Part shown: positions 1 to 5,015 of the stretch, piece by piece
Numbering within the stretch: the stretch's first letter is position 1
Layout of the letters: every line of letters starts with the position of its first letter
Source: Berkiella_A sp964633725
GTDB taxonomy: Bacteria > Pseudomonadota > Gammaproteobacteria > Berkiellales > Berkiellaceae
Length of the DNA stretch: 8,035 nt
NCBI GenBank assembly: GCA_964633725.1
Contig: CAZWHY010000071.1
Location: forward strand, 1 to 8,035
Direction of reading: 5' to 3'
Notes under the pieces: generated by a model
Told to the model about the DNA's origin: nothing
Seen by the model: only the letters and a program-made list of their open reading frames with translations
Databases searched by the model: none
Position numbers and translations under genes: made by a program

Positions 1-18
1 CACAGCAATACACTATGA
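1..18 (+). CDS. Probable 3' end of the replication initiator gene (partial)
   Basis: Read from base 1, the frame gives five codons (HSNTL) and a TGA stop at 16-18, which overlaps the ATG of the next gene (15-17) in a four-base ATGA junction. In Acinetobacter Rep_3 plasmids the initiator gene lies directly upstream of, and often overlaps, a gene like the next one. The next gene has no visible Shine-Dalgarno sequence, which fits translational coupling to an upstream gene. Six codons cannot identify a protein, so the repB assignment rests on context only. Confidence 0.4.
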   Translation, partial: HSNTL

Positions 19-572
19 ATACAGCTACAAAATACAGTGTTAGTGATGCTGCAACCCTGTATAAAAAATCTCGAGCTACGCTATATAAAGATATAAAAAA
101 CGGTGTGTTAAGCCGTGACCATGATGGTTTTATAGATTTTTCAGAACTTCTACGTGTCTATGGAGAACCTTTTGGAGTAAAACAAGTAAAACGTATCGAT
201 ACGTCTCCAATACAAAATCAAAATACATCTGAATACACTGATAAAACCGTTGTAGAACTCAAAAACCAAATTGATTTTCTAAAAAAACAGTTAGAAAAAG
301 CCGAAGATCGTGAAGCTAAGGCAAATGCTCGTATAGATACACTGCTGACACTCATTGAAATGAAGCCCCCACAATCCAATATGACTACGTTTATCGATCA
401 GAAATCTGCTCCAGATATAGCAACAGATCCTCGGTCAGAACCCGAGCCGAAAGATGACGGATTGACTACTCCAGTCGAAACAGAAAATAAGCGTATTCCA
501 GTGCCAGAGCACGTAGAACCAGAGCAGCCGAAAAGAGGCTTTCTCAGTCGCTTTTTCTTACCGAATGGGTGA
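15..572 (+). CDS. Plasmid replication DNA-binding protein, HTH plus coiled coil
   Basis: This 185-residue protein matches the architecture of the second replication gene found after repB in Acinetobacter Rep_3 plasmids, annotated as a plasmid replication DNA-binding protein. Residues about 6-47 form a MerR-like helix-turn-helix (SVSDAATLYKKSRATLYKDI, then a short wing before FIDFSELLRVYG). Residues about 76-114 form a charged coiled coil, likely for oligomerization. Residues about 130-173 are proline- and acid-rich and probably disordered, and the protein ends in a basic, aromatic tail (KRGFLSRFF). The ATG overlaps the preceding TGA, so translation is probably coupled to the initiator. Its exact role is not established: these genes are often dispensable for replication and may affect copy number or stability. 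The family assignment is fairly secure, the function less so. Confidence 0.75.
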   Translation: MNTATKYSVSDAATLYKKSRATLYKDIKNGVLSRDHDGFIDFSELLRVYGEPFGVKQVKRIDTSPIQNQNTSEYTDKTVVELKNQIDFLKKQLEKAEDREAKANARIDTLLTLIEMKPPQSNMTTFIDQKSAPDIATDPRSEPEPKDDGLTTPVETENKRIPVPEHVEPEQPKRGFLSRFFLPNG

Positions 573-652
573 GAGCATTGTTGACTGTAGCTAATCAAAA
601 TTGTGGAACAATGGTTAAATACTAGGCGTGGAACGTGAAGAATCCATAAAAA

Positions 653-676
653 AGCCCTATCTGGGTTGATTGGGCT
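653..676 (-). terminator. Weak terminator-like hairpin after the replication genes
   Basis: AGCCC (653-657) pairs with GGGCT (672-676) and ATC (659-661) with GAT (668-670), with one T-T mismatch and a six-base loop. A run of six A precedes the left arm, so a U-tract would follow only on a minus-strand transcript. It may shield the replication genes from transcription entering from the right. On the plus strand it lacks a T run. Confidence 0.35.
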
Positions 677-722
677 GAGTAAAATTACTTAAGGTATTGA
701 TTTAAATTAATTTAACAAATTG

Positions 723-750
723 ACTTCGCATAAGGCGTATTATGTTAATT
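723..750 (+). other. pdif site 1 (XerC/XerD orientation)
   Basis: XerC-type arm ACTTCGCATAA (723-733), 6-bp spacer GGCGTA, XerD-type arm TTATGTTAATT (740-750). It matches the Acinetobacter plasmid pdif pattern and marks the left edge of the cargo block. The XerD arm continues into a 16-bp flank (751-766) that recurs inverted beside site 5. Confidence 0.85.
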
Positions 751-782
751 TTAGGAAAACTTAAACGAAATCACCAAAAACT

Positions 783-1340
783 ATGAAAAAAAAATCAGCT
801 TTTTTATATTATTTAGATGTTACAGCACCATTTTATTATTTTTATCTTGTACCCACTGTAATCGCATTAGTCATAGTCAGTTTTGATTTCTCATTTCAGG
901 GCTTATTTCCGACCACAATTGACTCTTCGATTTCAAGCCAACATAAGTTTCTAAATGACTATTTTGCAATATGTAATTTTTTCGTGATTGGGCTTATTGT
1001 TATTAATTATTTAAGACACCCACTACCAGCCAAATATGTAAGACAAATACGTCAGCATTATGCAACATTAAATAAGAACCAGCAGTCTATCAATAGCTGG
1101 CTTGGCATTGTATTTTTCTGTTTTACTTTAGGCCTAATGAACCTGACTTGGTTTATTATTAATGATGAGCCTCTCCCACCATATAAAGAATGGCGCAAAG
1201 GCGATACTCTTACCTACTTAAACAGTTTCGCACATCCTTATATTTCTGCTATTGCTTTTAGTTTGCAATATGCCCTCATGGTATTCTTTACATTAATATT
1301 TATGAACATATTTGATAATCGTAAATATAGACAAAATTAA
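783..1340 (+). CDS. Four-helix integral membrane protein of unknown function
   Basis: I do not recognise this 185-residue protein. It is rich in aromatic and aliphatic residues, with four likely membrane spans at residues about 15-35, 60-80, 106-127 and 152-177. A basic cytoplasmic-looking stretch (about 81-103, HPLPAKYVRQIRQHYATLNK) separates spans 2 and 3. The tail DNRKYRQN is basic and polar, so both ends are probably cytoplasmic. No enzyme or transporter motif is visible. The gene is very AT-rich and has no strong Shine-Dalgarno sequence close to its ATG. It is the only gene between pdif sites 1 and 2, so it travels as a single-gene cargo module. It could be an immunity, stress or phage-exclusion protein, but nothing in the sequence decides this. 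Confidence 0.65.
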   Translation: MKKKSAFLYYLDVTAPFYYFYLVPTVIALVIVSFDFSFQGLFPTTIDSSISSQHKFLNDYFAICNFFVIGLIVINYLRHPLPAKYVRQIRQHYATLNKNQQSINSWLGIVFFCFTLGLMNLTWFIINDEPLPPYKEWRKGDTLTYLNSFAHPYISAIAFSLQYALMVFFTLIFMNIFDNRKYRQN

Positions 1341-1353
1341 TATGCTTAGTGCC

Positions 1354-1381
1354 ATTTAACATAATGGCCGTTATGCGAAAC
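1354..1381 (-). other. pdif site 2 (XerD/XerC orientation)
   Basis: On the plus strand the XerD-type arm ATTTAACATAA (1354-1364), spacer TGGCCG, then the XerC-type arm TTATGCGAAAC (1371-1381). It is inverted relative to site 1, and together they bracket the membrane-protein gene. Confidence 0.85.
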
Positions 1382-1403
1382 CAATATAAATTATTTTAAT
1401 TAA

Positions 1404-1470
1404 ATCAAATATTTGTAAATTTTACATAATCCTAAAAAACACCAAAAAGCCGACACAGAAACAAGTCGGC
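1404..1470 (+). repeat. Left arm of a ~67-bp inverted repeat on XerC sides of pdif sites
   Basis: The reverse complement of this stretch is closely similar, with a few scattered mismatches, to 4230-4296. Shared blocks include ATCAAATATTT, TTTTACATAA, AAAAAACACC and a terminator stem GCCGAC/GTCGGC. Each arm starts a little over 20 bp from the XerC arm of its pdif site (site 2 here, site 4 for the partner), so both lie in the same position relative to the recombination site. Confidence 0.75.
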
Positions 1471-1478
1471 TGCTTTTT
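1444..1478. terminator. Bidirectional rho-independent terminator
   Basis: AGCCGAC (1448-1454) pairs perfectly with GTCGGCT (1465-1471) around a 10-base loop. A5 precedes the stem and a T-rich run (CTTTTT) follows, so it could act on either strand. Confidence 0.65.
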
Positions 1479-1523
1479 AAACAACTTTGTCATATTCTGC
1501 CAATAAAATCGGTTAAAAAATAT

Positions 1524-1770
1524 TCAAAATTTCGGTTTTTCCTGATTTCTAAAGGCCTTCATTTCTGAAATTATCCCCATTTCCTGCGGACAAATATCGG
1601 GATAAATCCCTGATAAAATCATGTACGTTTTGGCGTACAGCCATTCAAGAAAATCACCAATAGGCAGACACCACCAGATTGCATATCATGACTTCATTGA
1701 GAACAGGATGTTCCACATAACAACAATAAGATCAGCGACAGGACGCGAGGGATGACAGGAGTTGACCCTA
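1524..1770 (-). pseudogene. Possible broken coding remnant
   Basis: On the minus strand a 53-codon open stretch (1685 down to a TGA at 1524-1526) reads like coding sequence, with WWCLPIGDFLEWLYAKTYM near its start and SEMKAFRNQEKPKF at its end. An in-frame TGA at 1686-1688 separates it from another open stretch in the same frame (VADLIVVMWNILFSMKS and upstream). It has no good start codon or ribosome site. It could be a decayed gene or a dispersed Acinetobacter repeat. I do not recognise the family. Confidence 0.3.
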
Positions 1771-1782
1771 GTACCAAATACG

Positions 1783-1813
1783 AAAAACCCCGACAGGATG
1801 TCGGGGTTTTTTT
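1783..1813 (-). terminator. Terminator of the higBA operon
   Basis: CCCCGAC (1788-1794) and GTCGGGG (1800-1806) form a perfect 7-bp stem with a 5-base loop. A5 precedes it and T7 follows. It lies just past the higA stop and works in either direction by sequence. Confidence 0.85.
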
Positions 1814-1826
1814 ATTGTCTAGCGTT

Positions 1827-2099
1827 TTAAATCAGGCTTGGATGCGCATCTAGAATACGAATCAAGGTTGCTGCTGGCCCTGTTGGATAGCGTCTGCCTT
1901 GTTCCCAATTCTGAAGTGTACGAGGGCTAATATGTAAACGTGCAGCAAATTCGGTTTGGCTCAAACCTGTTTTTTCTCGAACTTCTTTAATATCAGGAAG
2001 AGTTAGTTCGGTCACTCGACTTGCTTGAACTTCATTACGTTTAATAGCTCCTGCTTCTTTGATCGAAGCAACGAGGTCATCAAATAAGTTATTATCCAT
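1827..2099 (-). CDS. higA: HigA-family antitoxin, XRE-type HTH
   Basis: This 90-residue protein is the antitoxin partner of the upstream RelE/HigB toxin. Residues about 37-70 form an XRE/Cro helix-turn-helix: the motif GLSQTEFAARLHISPRTLQNWEQGRR is a textbook case, followed by P-x-GPA and an amphipathic C-terminal helix. The N-terminal 35 residues (LFDDLVASIKEAGAIKRNE) resemble the toxin-adjacent region of this antitoxin subfamily. Antitoxins of this type bind and neutralise the toxin and repress their own operon. The ATG overlaps the end of the toxin gene by 8 bp, so translation is coupled. The toxin-first order is the hallmark of higBA loci, as against relBE order. A strong terminator follows. 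Confidence in family and role is high. Confidence 0.9.
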   Translation of the reverse strand: MDNNLFDDLVASIKEAGAIKRNEVQASRVTELTLPDIKEVREKTGLSQTEFAARLHISPRTLQNWEQGRRYPTGPAATLIRILDAHPSLI

Positions 2100-2412
2100 G
2101 AAATTGCTCCTTCACAAGTTGACGTAGGATAGCGGTCTCTTTATCTGTTAGGTTTTCTTTAGCAGATTTAGGGTAAGCCAGTAGCATAAAGATCTGATCA
2201 TCTTCAGTGATCCAGTAATAAATTACTCGGATGCCACCACTTTTTCCTTTACTGCCCTGAGCACAACGTACTTTACGAATTCCACCACCATTTTTTATGA
2301 GATCTCCTTTATCTGGCTGAACTAAAAGTTCCTGTTGGAGTTCTCTGTATTCATCATCGGAGACAAGCTCTTTGATTTGCTTGGTGAAAATACTGGTTTC
2401 AATGAATAGCAT
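2092..2412 (-). CDS. higB: HigB/RelE-family toxin, ribosome-dependent mRNA interferase
   Basis: This 106-residue protein belongs to the RelE/ParE superfamily, HigB-2-like branch, whose members cut mRNA on the ribosome. Diagnostic features are GGGIRKVRCA at 42-51, GKSGGIRVIYYW at 56-67, then an acidic turn (TEDD) and FMLLAYPKSAKENLT (75-89), with the conserved basic and aromatic residues in place. The length is usual for the family. No clear Shine-Dalgarno sequence precedes the ATG, and a perfect inverted repeat (2418-2438) lies immediately upstream, so initiation and operator binding may interfere. It is the first gene of a two-gene operon and overlaps the antitoxin gene by 8 bp. The module sits between pdif sites 2 and 3, a typical arrangement in Acinetobacter plasmids. 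No sign of inactivation is visible. Confidence 0.9.
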   Translation of the reverse strand: MLFIETSIFTKQIKELVSDDEYRELQQELLVQPDKGDLIKNGGGIRKVRCAQGSKGKSGGIRVIYYWITEDDQIFMLLAYPKSAKENLTDKETAILRQLVKEQFHG

Positions 2413-2417
2413 AGGTT

Positions 2418-2438
2418 AAGTACGTCAATGGCGTACTT
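2418..2438. promoter_or_regulatory. Likely HigA operator upstream of higB
   Basis: A perfect inverted repeat, AAGTACG (2418-2424) and CGTACTT (2432-2438) around a 7-base spacer, lies 5 bp upstream of the higB ATG. Just beyond it, TACAAT on the minus strand (2441-2446) is a good -10 candidate, while any -35 is weak. A dimeric XRE antitoxin binding here would cover the start of transcription and the ribosome site. Function is inferred from position and symmetry. Confidence 0.6.
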
Positions 2439-2500
2439 TTATTGTAAGGAATATAGTGAAAAAAAGCCAGTTACTAAGCTCATAACGATCAATAGCTAAA

Positions 2501-2528
2501 GATTCGCATAAGAGATTTTATGTTAAAT
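2501..2528 (+). other. pdif site 3 (XerC/XerD orientation)
   Basis: XerC-type arm GATTCGCATAA (2501-2511), spacer GAGATT, XerD-type arm TTATGTTAAAT (2518-2528). It closes the HigBA module, which has a XerC arm facing inward at both ends. Confidence 0.85.
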
Positions 2529-2530
2529 AA

Positions 2531-2557
2531 AAAGATGCCTATGTAAAGGCGTCTTTT
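2531..2557 (-). terminator. Terminator after the exported-protein gene
   Basis: A 10-bp stem (2531-2540 with 2547-2556, one G-T wobble) and a six-base loop, flanked by an A run on the left and T4 on the right. On the minus strand the U-tract follows correctly just after the stop of the 2571-3173 gene. It lies 2 bp from pdif site 3. Confidence 0.75.
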
Positions 2558-2570
2558 GAATATTTCTAGA

Positions 2571-3173
2571 TTATTGAAAAGCTTGTCTTAGAACTTCACC
2601 TTTCTCTGTAGAAGTTTGGCTAGTTGTAGAGTTTTCATCATTTATATCTAAAATATCTTTTCTTTTTTCAGGGCCATAATATGAAATAAACTTATTTATA
2701 GATTTATCCCACGCTAAATAACTGTCGTTATATTCAGAAGTAAAACGATAGCCATCTTTTATTTTTTTAAGCTCCAATCCTTCACGACCTAACCAATAGT
2801 TAAGAACATGATCATATTTACCTGCTTCATTTTGAAAGTAGATATCTATAAAGCCATCACTGTTTCCAGTGAAAATTGAGTAAGCACCTTCACAGGTAAC
2901 GTCTGAAGATCGGATAATATAGTCTTTTAAGCCATCATTATTAAAATCTATATTTACTAAAAACCCTTTATTGAAAGTGATTTTAGGATTTTTAACTTGC
3001 ATTTCTTCATCTTCAGATATGCCTTGGCAGGTATCTATATACTCACTTTGAACTACTTCTTTAATCTCTATAGGCAGCTTATTGAAAGGAATACTATTAT
3101 TTTTTACAGGGATTTCTGCTAAAGAATTTGTACAAAAAACAGCTATGGCTGCAAAACCTATTAACTTTTTCAT
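2571..3173 (-). CDS. Exported protein with an FG-GAP/VCBS-like calcium-site motif, unknown function
   Basis: This 200-residue protein has a clear Sec signal peptide: a KK start, a hydrophobic core, and probable cleavage after SLA at residue 19. At residues about 74-88 it carries NIDFNNDGLKDYIIR, the D-x-N-x-D-G motif of FG-GAP/VCBS-type repeats, in which an acidic loop binds calcium between beta strands. A second weaker acidic turn is at about 103-110 (GNSDGFID). Cys49 and Cys94 could form a disulfide in the periplasm. The C-terminal 25 residues are polar and probably disordered. It follows the lipoprotein gene by about 30 bp on the same strand and ends at a strong terminator, so the two are probably cotranscribed. 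I cannot assign a function; binding at the cell envelope is a guess. Confidence 0.65.
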   Translation of the reverse strand: MKKLIGFAAIAVFCTNSLAEIPVKNNSIPFNKLPIEIKEVVQSEYIDTCQGISEDEEMQVKNPKITFNKGFLVNIDFNNDGLKDYIIRSSDVTCEGAYSIFTGNSDGFIDIYFQNEAGKYDHVLNYWLGREGLELKKIKDGYRFTSEYNDSYLAWDKSINKFISYYGPEKRKDILDINDENSTTSQTSTEKGEVLRQAFQ

Positions 3174-3205
3174 TAATAAACCTATTTATTTGGATTTTAT
3201 AGAGA

Positions 3206-3430
3206 TTAATAGGTGTATCTAAAACCTTGTGCCATCATACAATCTTGTATCATTTCAGCTTTTTCATTTTGATTTACTTTAGCTAAACCTATGTCATAGC
3301 GACATTTTGCTAAAGCACTATTAGCATCATGTGGAGTAATTCCAGCTTTTCTCCACATAGGTTGTGATGTACTACATGCAGAAATTAAAAGTGTTGAAAC
3401 AGTTAATGCCCCGATAATTGTTTTTTTCAT
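3206..3430 (-). CDS. Small lipoprotein, unknown function
   Basis: This 74-residue protein begins MKKTIIGALTVSTLLISACS: a lysine-rich start, a hydrophobic core and a lipobox (LISAC) with the lipidated cysteine at about residue 19. The mature part is about 55 residues, with two further cysteines (in AKCRYD and QDCMMAQGFRY). The ending C-M-x-x-x-G-[FY] recurs in small proteobacterial envelope lipoproteins, so a disulfide between these cysteines is likely. Serine after the lipid cysteine favours outer-membrane sorting by the usual +2 rule. A promoter candidate lies about 20 bp upstream. It is the first gene of a probable pair with the exported protein at 2571-3173. Confidence 0.7.
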   Translation of the reverse strand: MKKTIIGALTVSTLLISACSTSQPMWRKAGITPHDANSALAKCRYDIGLAKVNQNEKAEMIQDCMMAQGFRYTY

Positions 3431-3447
3431 AAAAAACTCTATAAAAT

Positions 3448-3476
3448 TTAATAAAATAATTTTTTTATTCTATCAA
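3448..3476 (-). promoter_or_regulatory. Candidate promoter of the lipoprotein operon
   Basis: On the minus strand TTGATA (3471-3476) and TATTAA (3448-3453) are separated by exactly 17 bp in very AT-rich DNA, about 20 bp upstream of the lipoprotein ATG. Because the region is so AT-rich, chance matches are likely. Confidence 0.4.
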
Positions 3477-3495
3477 ACTTTATGAATTTTGTAAT

Positions 3496-3524
3496 AAAAA
3501 ATGGGAGCTTAATCTCCCATTTTT
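3496..3524 (-). terminator. Terminator of the brnTA operon
   Basis: ATGGGAG (3501-3507) and CTCCCAT (3514-3520) form a perfect stem with a six-base loop, with A5 on the left and T4 on the right. On the minus strand it ends in six U and overlaps the last bases of the brnA stop codon. Confidence 0.8.
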
Positions 3525-3837
3525 ACTGATGATTTTTTAATTCTTTTAGCATGGCATCCCGCAAGATTTCATTCATGCGTGTCTGATAACCTTTACCTTG
3601 TGCTTTGAACCATGCAAGTACGTCAGCATCTAAACGAATAGATGTTTGTTGCTTCACTGGACGATAGAATTGATTGTGGCGTACAGCATTACTCCAGTCG
3701 ATAATTTCAGGAATATCTGATAGATCTAGCTGATCGTCAGGAACTGTTCCCTTAGCAAGCAAGCGTTCAATTTCAGCATCTTGCTTGTCGCTGAATTTTT
3801 CATTCAGTTCTTTGCGTGAGTATCTAACCATGCTCAT
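3523..3837 (-). CDS. brnA: BrnA-family antitoxin, ribbon-helix-helix
   Basis: This 104-residue protein is the antitoxin and autorepressor of a type II BrnTA module. Residues about 62-104 form the ribbon-helix-helix fold: QQTSIRLDADVLAWFKAQG is the beta strand and first helix, then GYQTRMNEILRDAML the second helix, a pattern diagnostic of the BrnA family. The N-terminal part holds a helical linker and DIPEIIDWSNAVR (41-53), the region that in this family contacts the toxin. It is the second gene of the operon and overlaps the toxin gene by 14 bp, the order seen in BrnTA loci. The terminator hairpin overlaps its stop. Family and role are secure, although the DNA target is not shown directly. 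Confidence 0.9.
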   Translation of the reverse strand: MSMVRYSRKELNEKFSDKQDAEIERLLAKGTVPDDQLDLSDIPEIIDWSNAVRHNQFYRPVKQQTSIRLDADVLAWFKAQGKGYQTRMNEILRDAMLKELKNHQ

Positions 3838-4120
3838 ATTTATCTCGCTCTGCTTTAGTTACCTGTCTTGCACTAATGATTCGTATGATTTCACAGTCAT
3901 CTTCATCAAAGATGGTATGAGCTACTAAGAGCATTAGTACGCCTTTCACTTTTCCAATGGTCTGCCAACGTTCTTCGCCATCGGTATGTCTGTCCTGGAT
4001 TGAGATCCTTAAAGGGTCTTCAAAAATAAGGCTTGCAGTTTCGAAAGAGACATCATGTTTTTTCTGATTCTTTCGATTCTTTGCCTCATCCCATTCGAAA
4101 TACTGTTCCATAAAAAACAT
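3824..4120 (-). CDS. brnT: BrnT-family toxin, RelE-like ribonuclease
   Basis: This protein of 98 residues (95 if the second ATG is used) is a BrnT toxin, whose relatives fold like RelE, cut RNA and stop translation. Family features in order: FEWDEAKNRKNQKKHDVSFETA (8-29), FEDP (33-36), DGEERWQTIGK (47-57), a hydrophobic strand LMLLVAHT (62-69), and EIIRIISARQVTKAERDKYE (77-96). The two candidate ATGs are at 4118-4120 and 4109-4111; the second gives MEQYFEWDE, closer to the usual BrnT start, and neither has a strong ribosome site. It is the first gene of the toxin-antitoxin operon and appears intact. With HigBA it gives the plasmid two addiction modules. Confidence 0.9.
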   Translation of the reverse strand: MFFMEQYFEWDEAKNRKNQKKHDVSFETASLIFEDPLRISIQDRHTDGEERWQTIGKVKGVLMLLVAHTIFDEDDCEIIRIISARQVTKAERDKYEHG

Positions 4121-4126
4121 TCAAAT

Positions 4127-4162
4127 TTGTATATACAATAATGTATCACAAAATTGTATCAA
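4127..4162 (-). promoter_or_regulatory. Probable brnT promoter/operator region
   Basis: The 12-bp perfect palindrome TTGTATATACAA (4127-4138) lies 6 bp upstream of the brnT ATG. Related TGTAT motifs recur at 4142-4146 and 4155-4159, spaced 13 bp apart, so several BrnA dimers could bind. TTGATA on the minus strand (4157-4162) could be a -35 element, but the matching -10 is unclear. Confidence 0.5.
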
Positions 4163-4223
4163 TCAAGTTGAAAAGCGTAATTCTTAGTCAAATTTATTGG
4201 CAAAAACTATCAAAACTGCTCAT

Positions 4224-4255
4224 AAAAAAGCCGACTTGTTTCGGAGTCGGCTTTT
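4224..4255. terminator. Bidirectional terminator on the XerC side of pdif site 4
   Basis: AGCCGAC (4229-4235) pairs with GTCGGCT (4246-4252) around a 10-base loop, with six A before and four T after. It is the inverted counterpart of the terminator at 1444-1478, and no gene obviously ends here. Confidence 0.65.
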
Positions 4256-4296
4256 GGGTGTTTTTTGGGGTTATGTAAAATAATTAAATATTTGAT
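4230..4296 (-). repeat. Right arm of the ~67-bp inverted repeat
   Basis: Reverse-complement partner of 1404-1470, ending a little over 20 bp from the XerC arm of pdif site 4. The two arms enclose HigBA, the exported-protein pair and BrnTA. Confidence 0.75.
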
Positions 4297-4318
4297 ATTA
4301 AACAACTTTTAAAAGGTG

Positions 4319-4346
4319 ATTTCGCATAAGCACCATTATGTTAAAT
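4319..4346 (+). other. pdif site 4 (XerC/XerD orientation)
   Basis: XerC-type arm ATTTCGCATAA (4319-4329), spacer GCACCA, XerD-type arm TTATGTTAAAT (4336-4346). It has the same orientation as site 3, breaking the alternation seen at the other sites. Confidence 0.85.
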
Positions 4347-4363
4347 GGATAATAAAAAAACAG

Positions 4364-4392
4364 TTGACGAATGATTAGTTCTATAATAATTT
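4364..4392 (+). promoter_or_regulatory. Candidate promoter for the 175-residue gene
   Basis: TTGACG (4364-4369) and TAATTT (4387-4392) are 17 bp apart; a better -10, TATAAT, sits at 4382-4387 with a less fitting spacing. A 7-bp inverted repeat, TTAGTTC near 4374-4381 and GAACTAA near 4418-4426, flanks the expected start of transcription and could be an operator or mRNA stem. Confidence 0.4.
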
Positions 4393-4445
4393 GTATTCAA
4401 TGAGTTCAACGACTAAATGAACTAAATTTAAAGGAGTATATAATC

Positions 4446-4973
4446 ATGTCTGAGCAACCACGTTTAGTTACTAACAATGAAGAAGTAATTAAAAATATTA
4501 AACATTTTACTCATGAGTTAGGTCTCTATTTAAATGGTGATTGTGATAAATCAATTACATTGCTAGTAGAAAATATCTCTCATTACAGAGCTTGGTATGC
4601 GTATTGGGATGAAGAGGAAAATAAGTATTTATTTGCTCCATCAAAATATATTGGTTATCAGAATATGGATGCAAAGCAGTATGCTGAATTAAACCGCTCT
4701 TATTTGGATGGAAGAAAAACTGAGATAGTTCTAGCTAATTGGTATCAGACCTTAGATGAGAACGATGAGAGTTATGAAGAGTTGAGATTAAAATTATCTG
4801 ATTATTGTTGGGATTACAGTAAAAGTCTTAACTCATTGTTTAGGATCAATGTTCTTAAGCAAGAAGATGATAAAGGTATTTTAGAAAAGGACTTAGTTGA
4901 TCTAATTTATAAAGTCTTCTTAAGTTTATCAAATGAGAATAAAGACATAGTGAGAAGAAAGATTCTGAACTGA
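4446..4973 (+). CDS. Unrecognised 175-residue soluble protein in its own pdif module
   Basis: I cannot name this protein. It has no signal peptide or membrane span. A distinctive stretch at residues about 62-98 (LFAPSKYIGYQNMDAKQYAE, then LDGRKTEIVLANW) recalls the PSKYIGY...DGRETE pattern that I associate with non-catalytic domains of some HNH-type restriction endonucleases. No HNH or other catalytic motif follows, and the rest is acidic and helical (TLDENDESYEELRLKLSDYCWDY). The start is well supported: AAGGAG at 4431-4436 lies 9 bp before the ATG, and a promoter candidate lies upstream. It is the only gene between pdif sites 4 and 5. A role in defence or DNA binding is a guess from that resemblance. 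Confidence 0.65.
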   Translation: MSEQPRLVTNNEEVIKNIKHFTHELGLYLNGDCDKSITLLVENISHYRAWYAYWDEEENKYLFAPSKYIGYQNMDAKQYAELNRSYLDGRKTEIVLANWYQTLDENDESYEELRLKLSDYCWDYSKSLNSLFRINVLKQEDDKGILEKDLVDLIYKVFLSLSNENKDIVRRKILN

Positions 4974-5015
4974 ATCTAATCTATTTAGCTGTAGTCTAAG
5001 TTTAAGATTTCCTAA

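Larger units (their letters stand above)
1382..1782. other. Gene-free stretch between pdif site 2 and higA
   Basis: About 400 bp without a convincing intact gene. It holds one arm of a roughly 67-bp inverted repeat (1404-1470) containing a terminator hairpin, a possible coding remnant on the minus strand (1524-1770), and a short perfect inverted repeat GTACG...CGTAC near 1623-1638. No RNA gene was recognised. Confidence 0.6.

Noticed and set aside
3446..3473. A degenerate pdif site between the lipoprotein and brnA genes
   Set aside because: ATTTAATAAAA matches the XerD-type arm at most positions, but the second arm does not match TTATGCGAAAT, and the region is so AT-rich that a chance arm match is expected.
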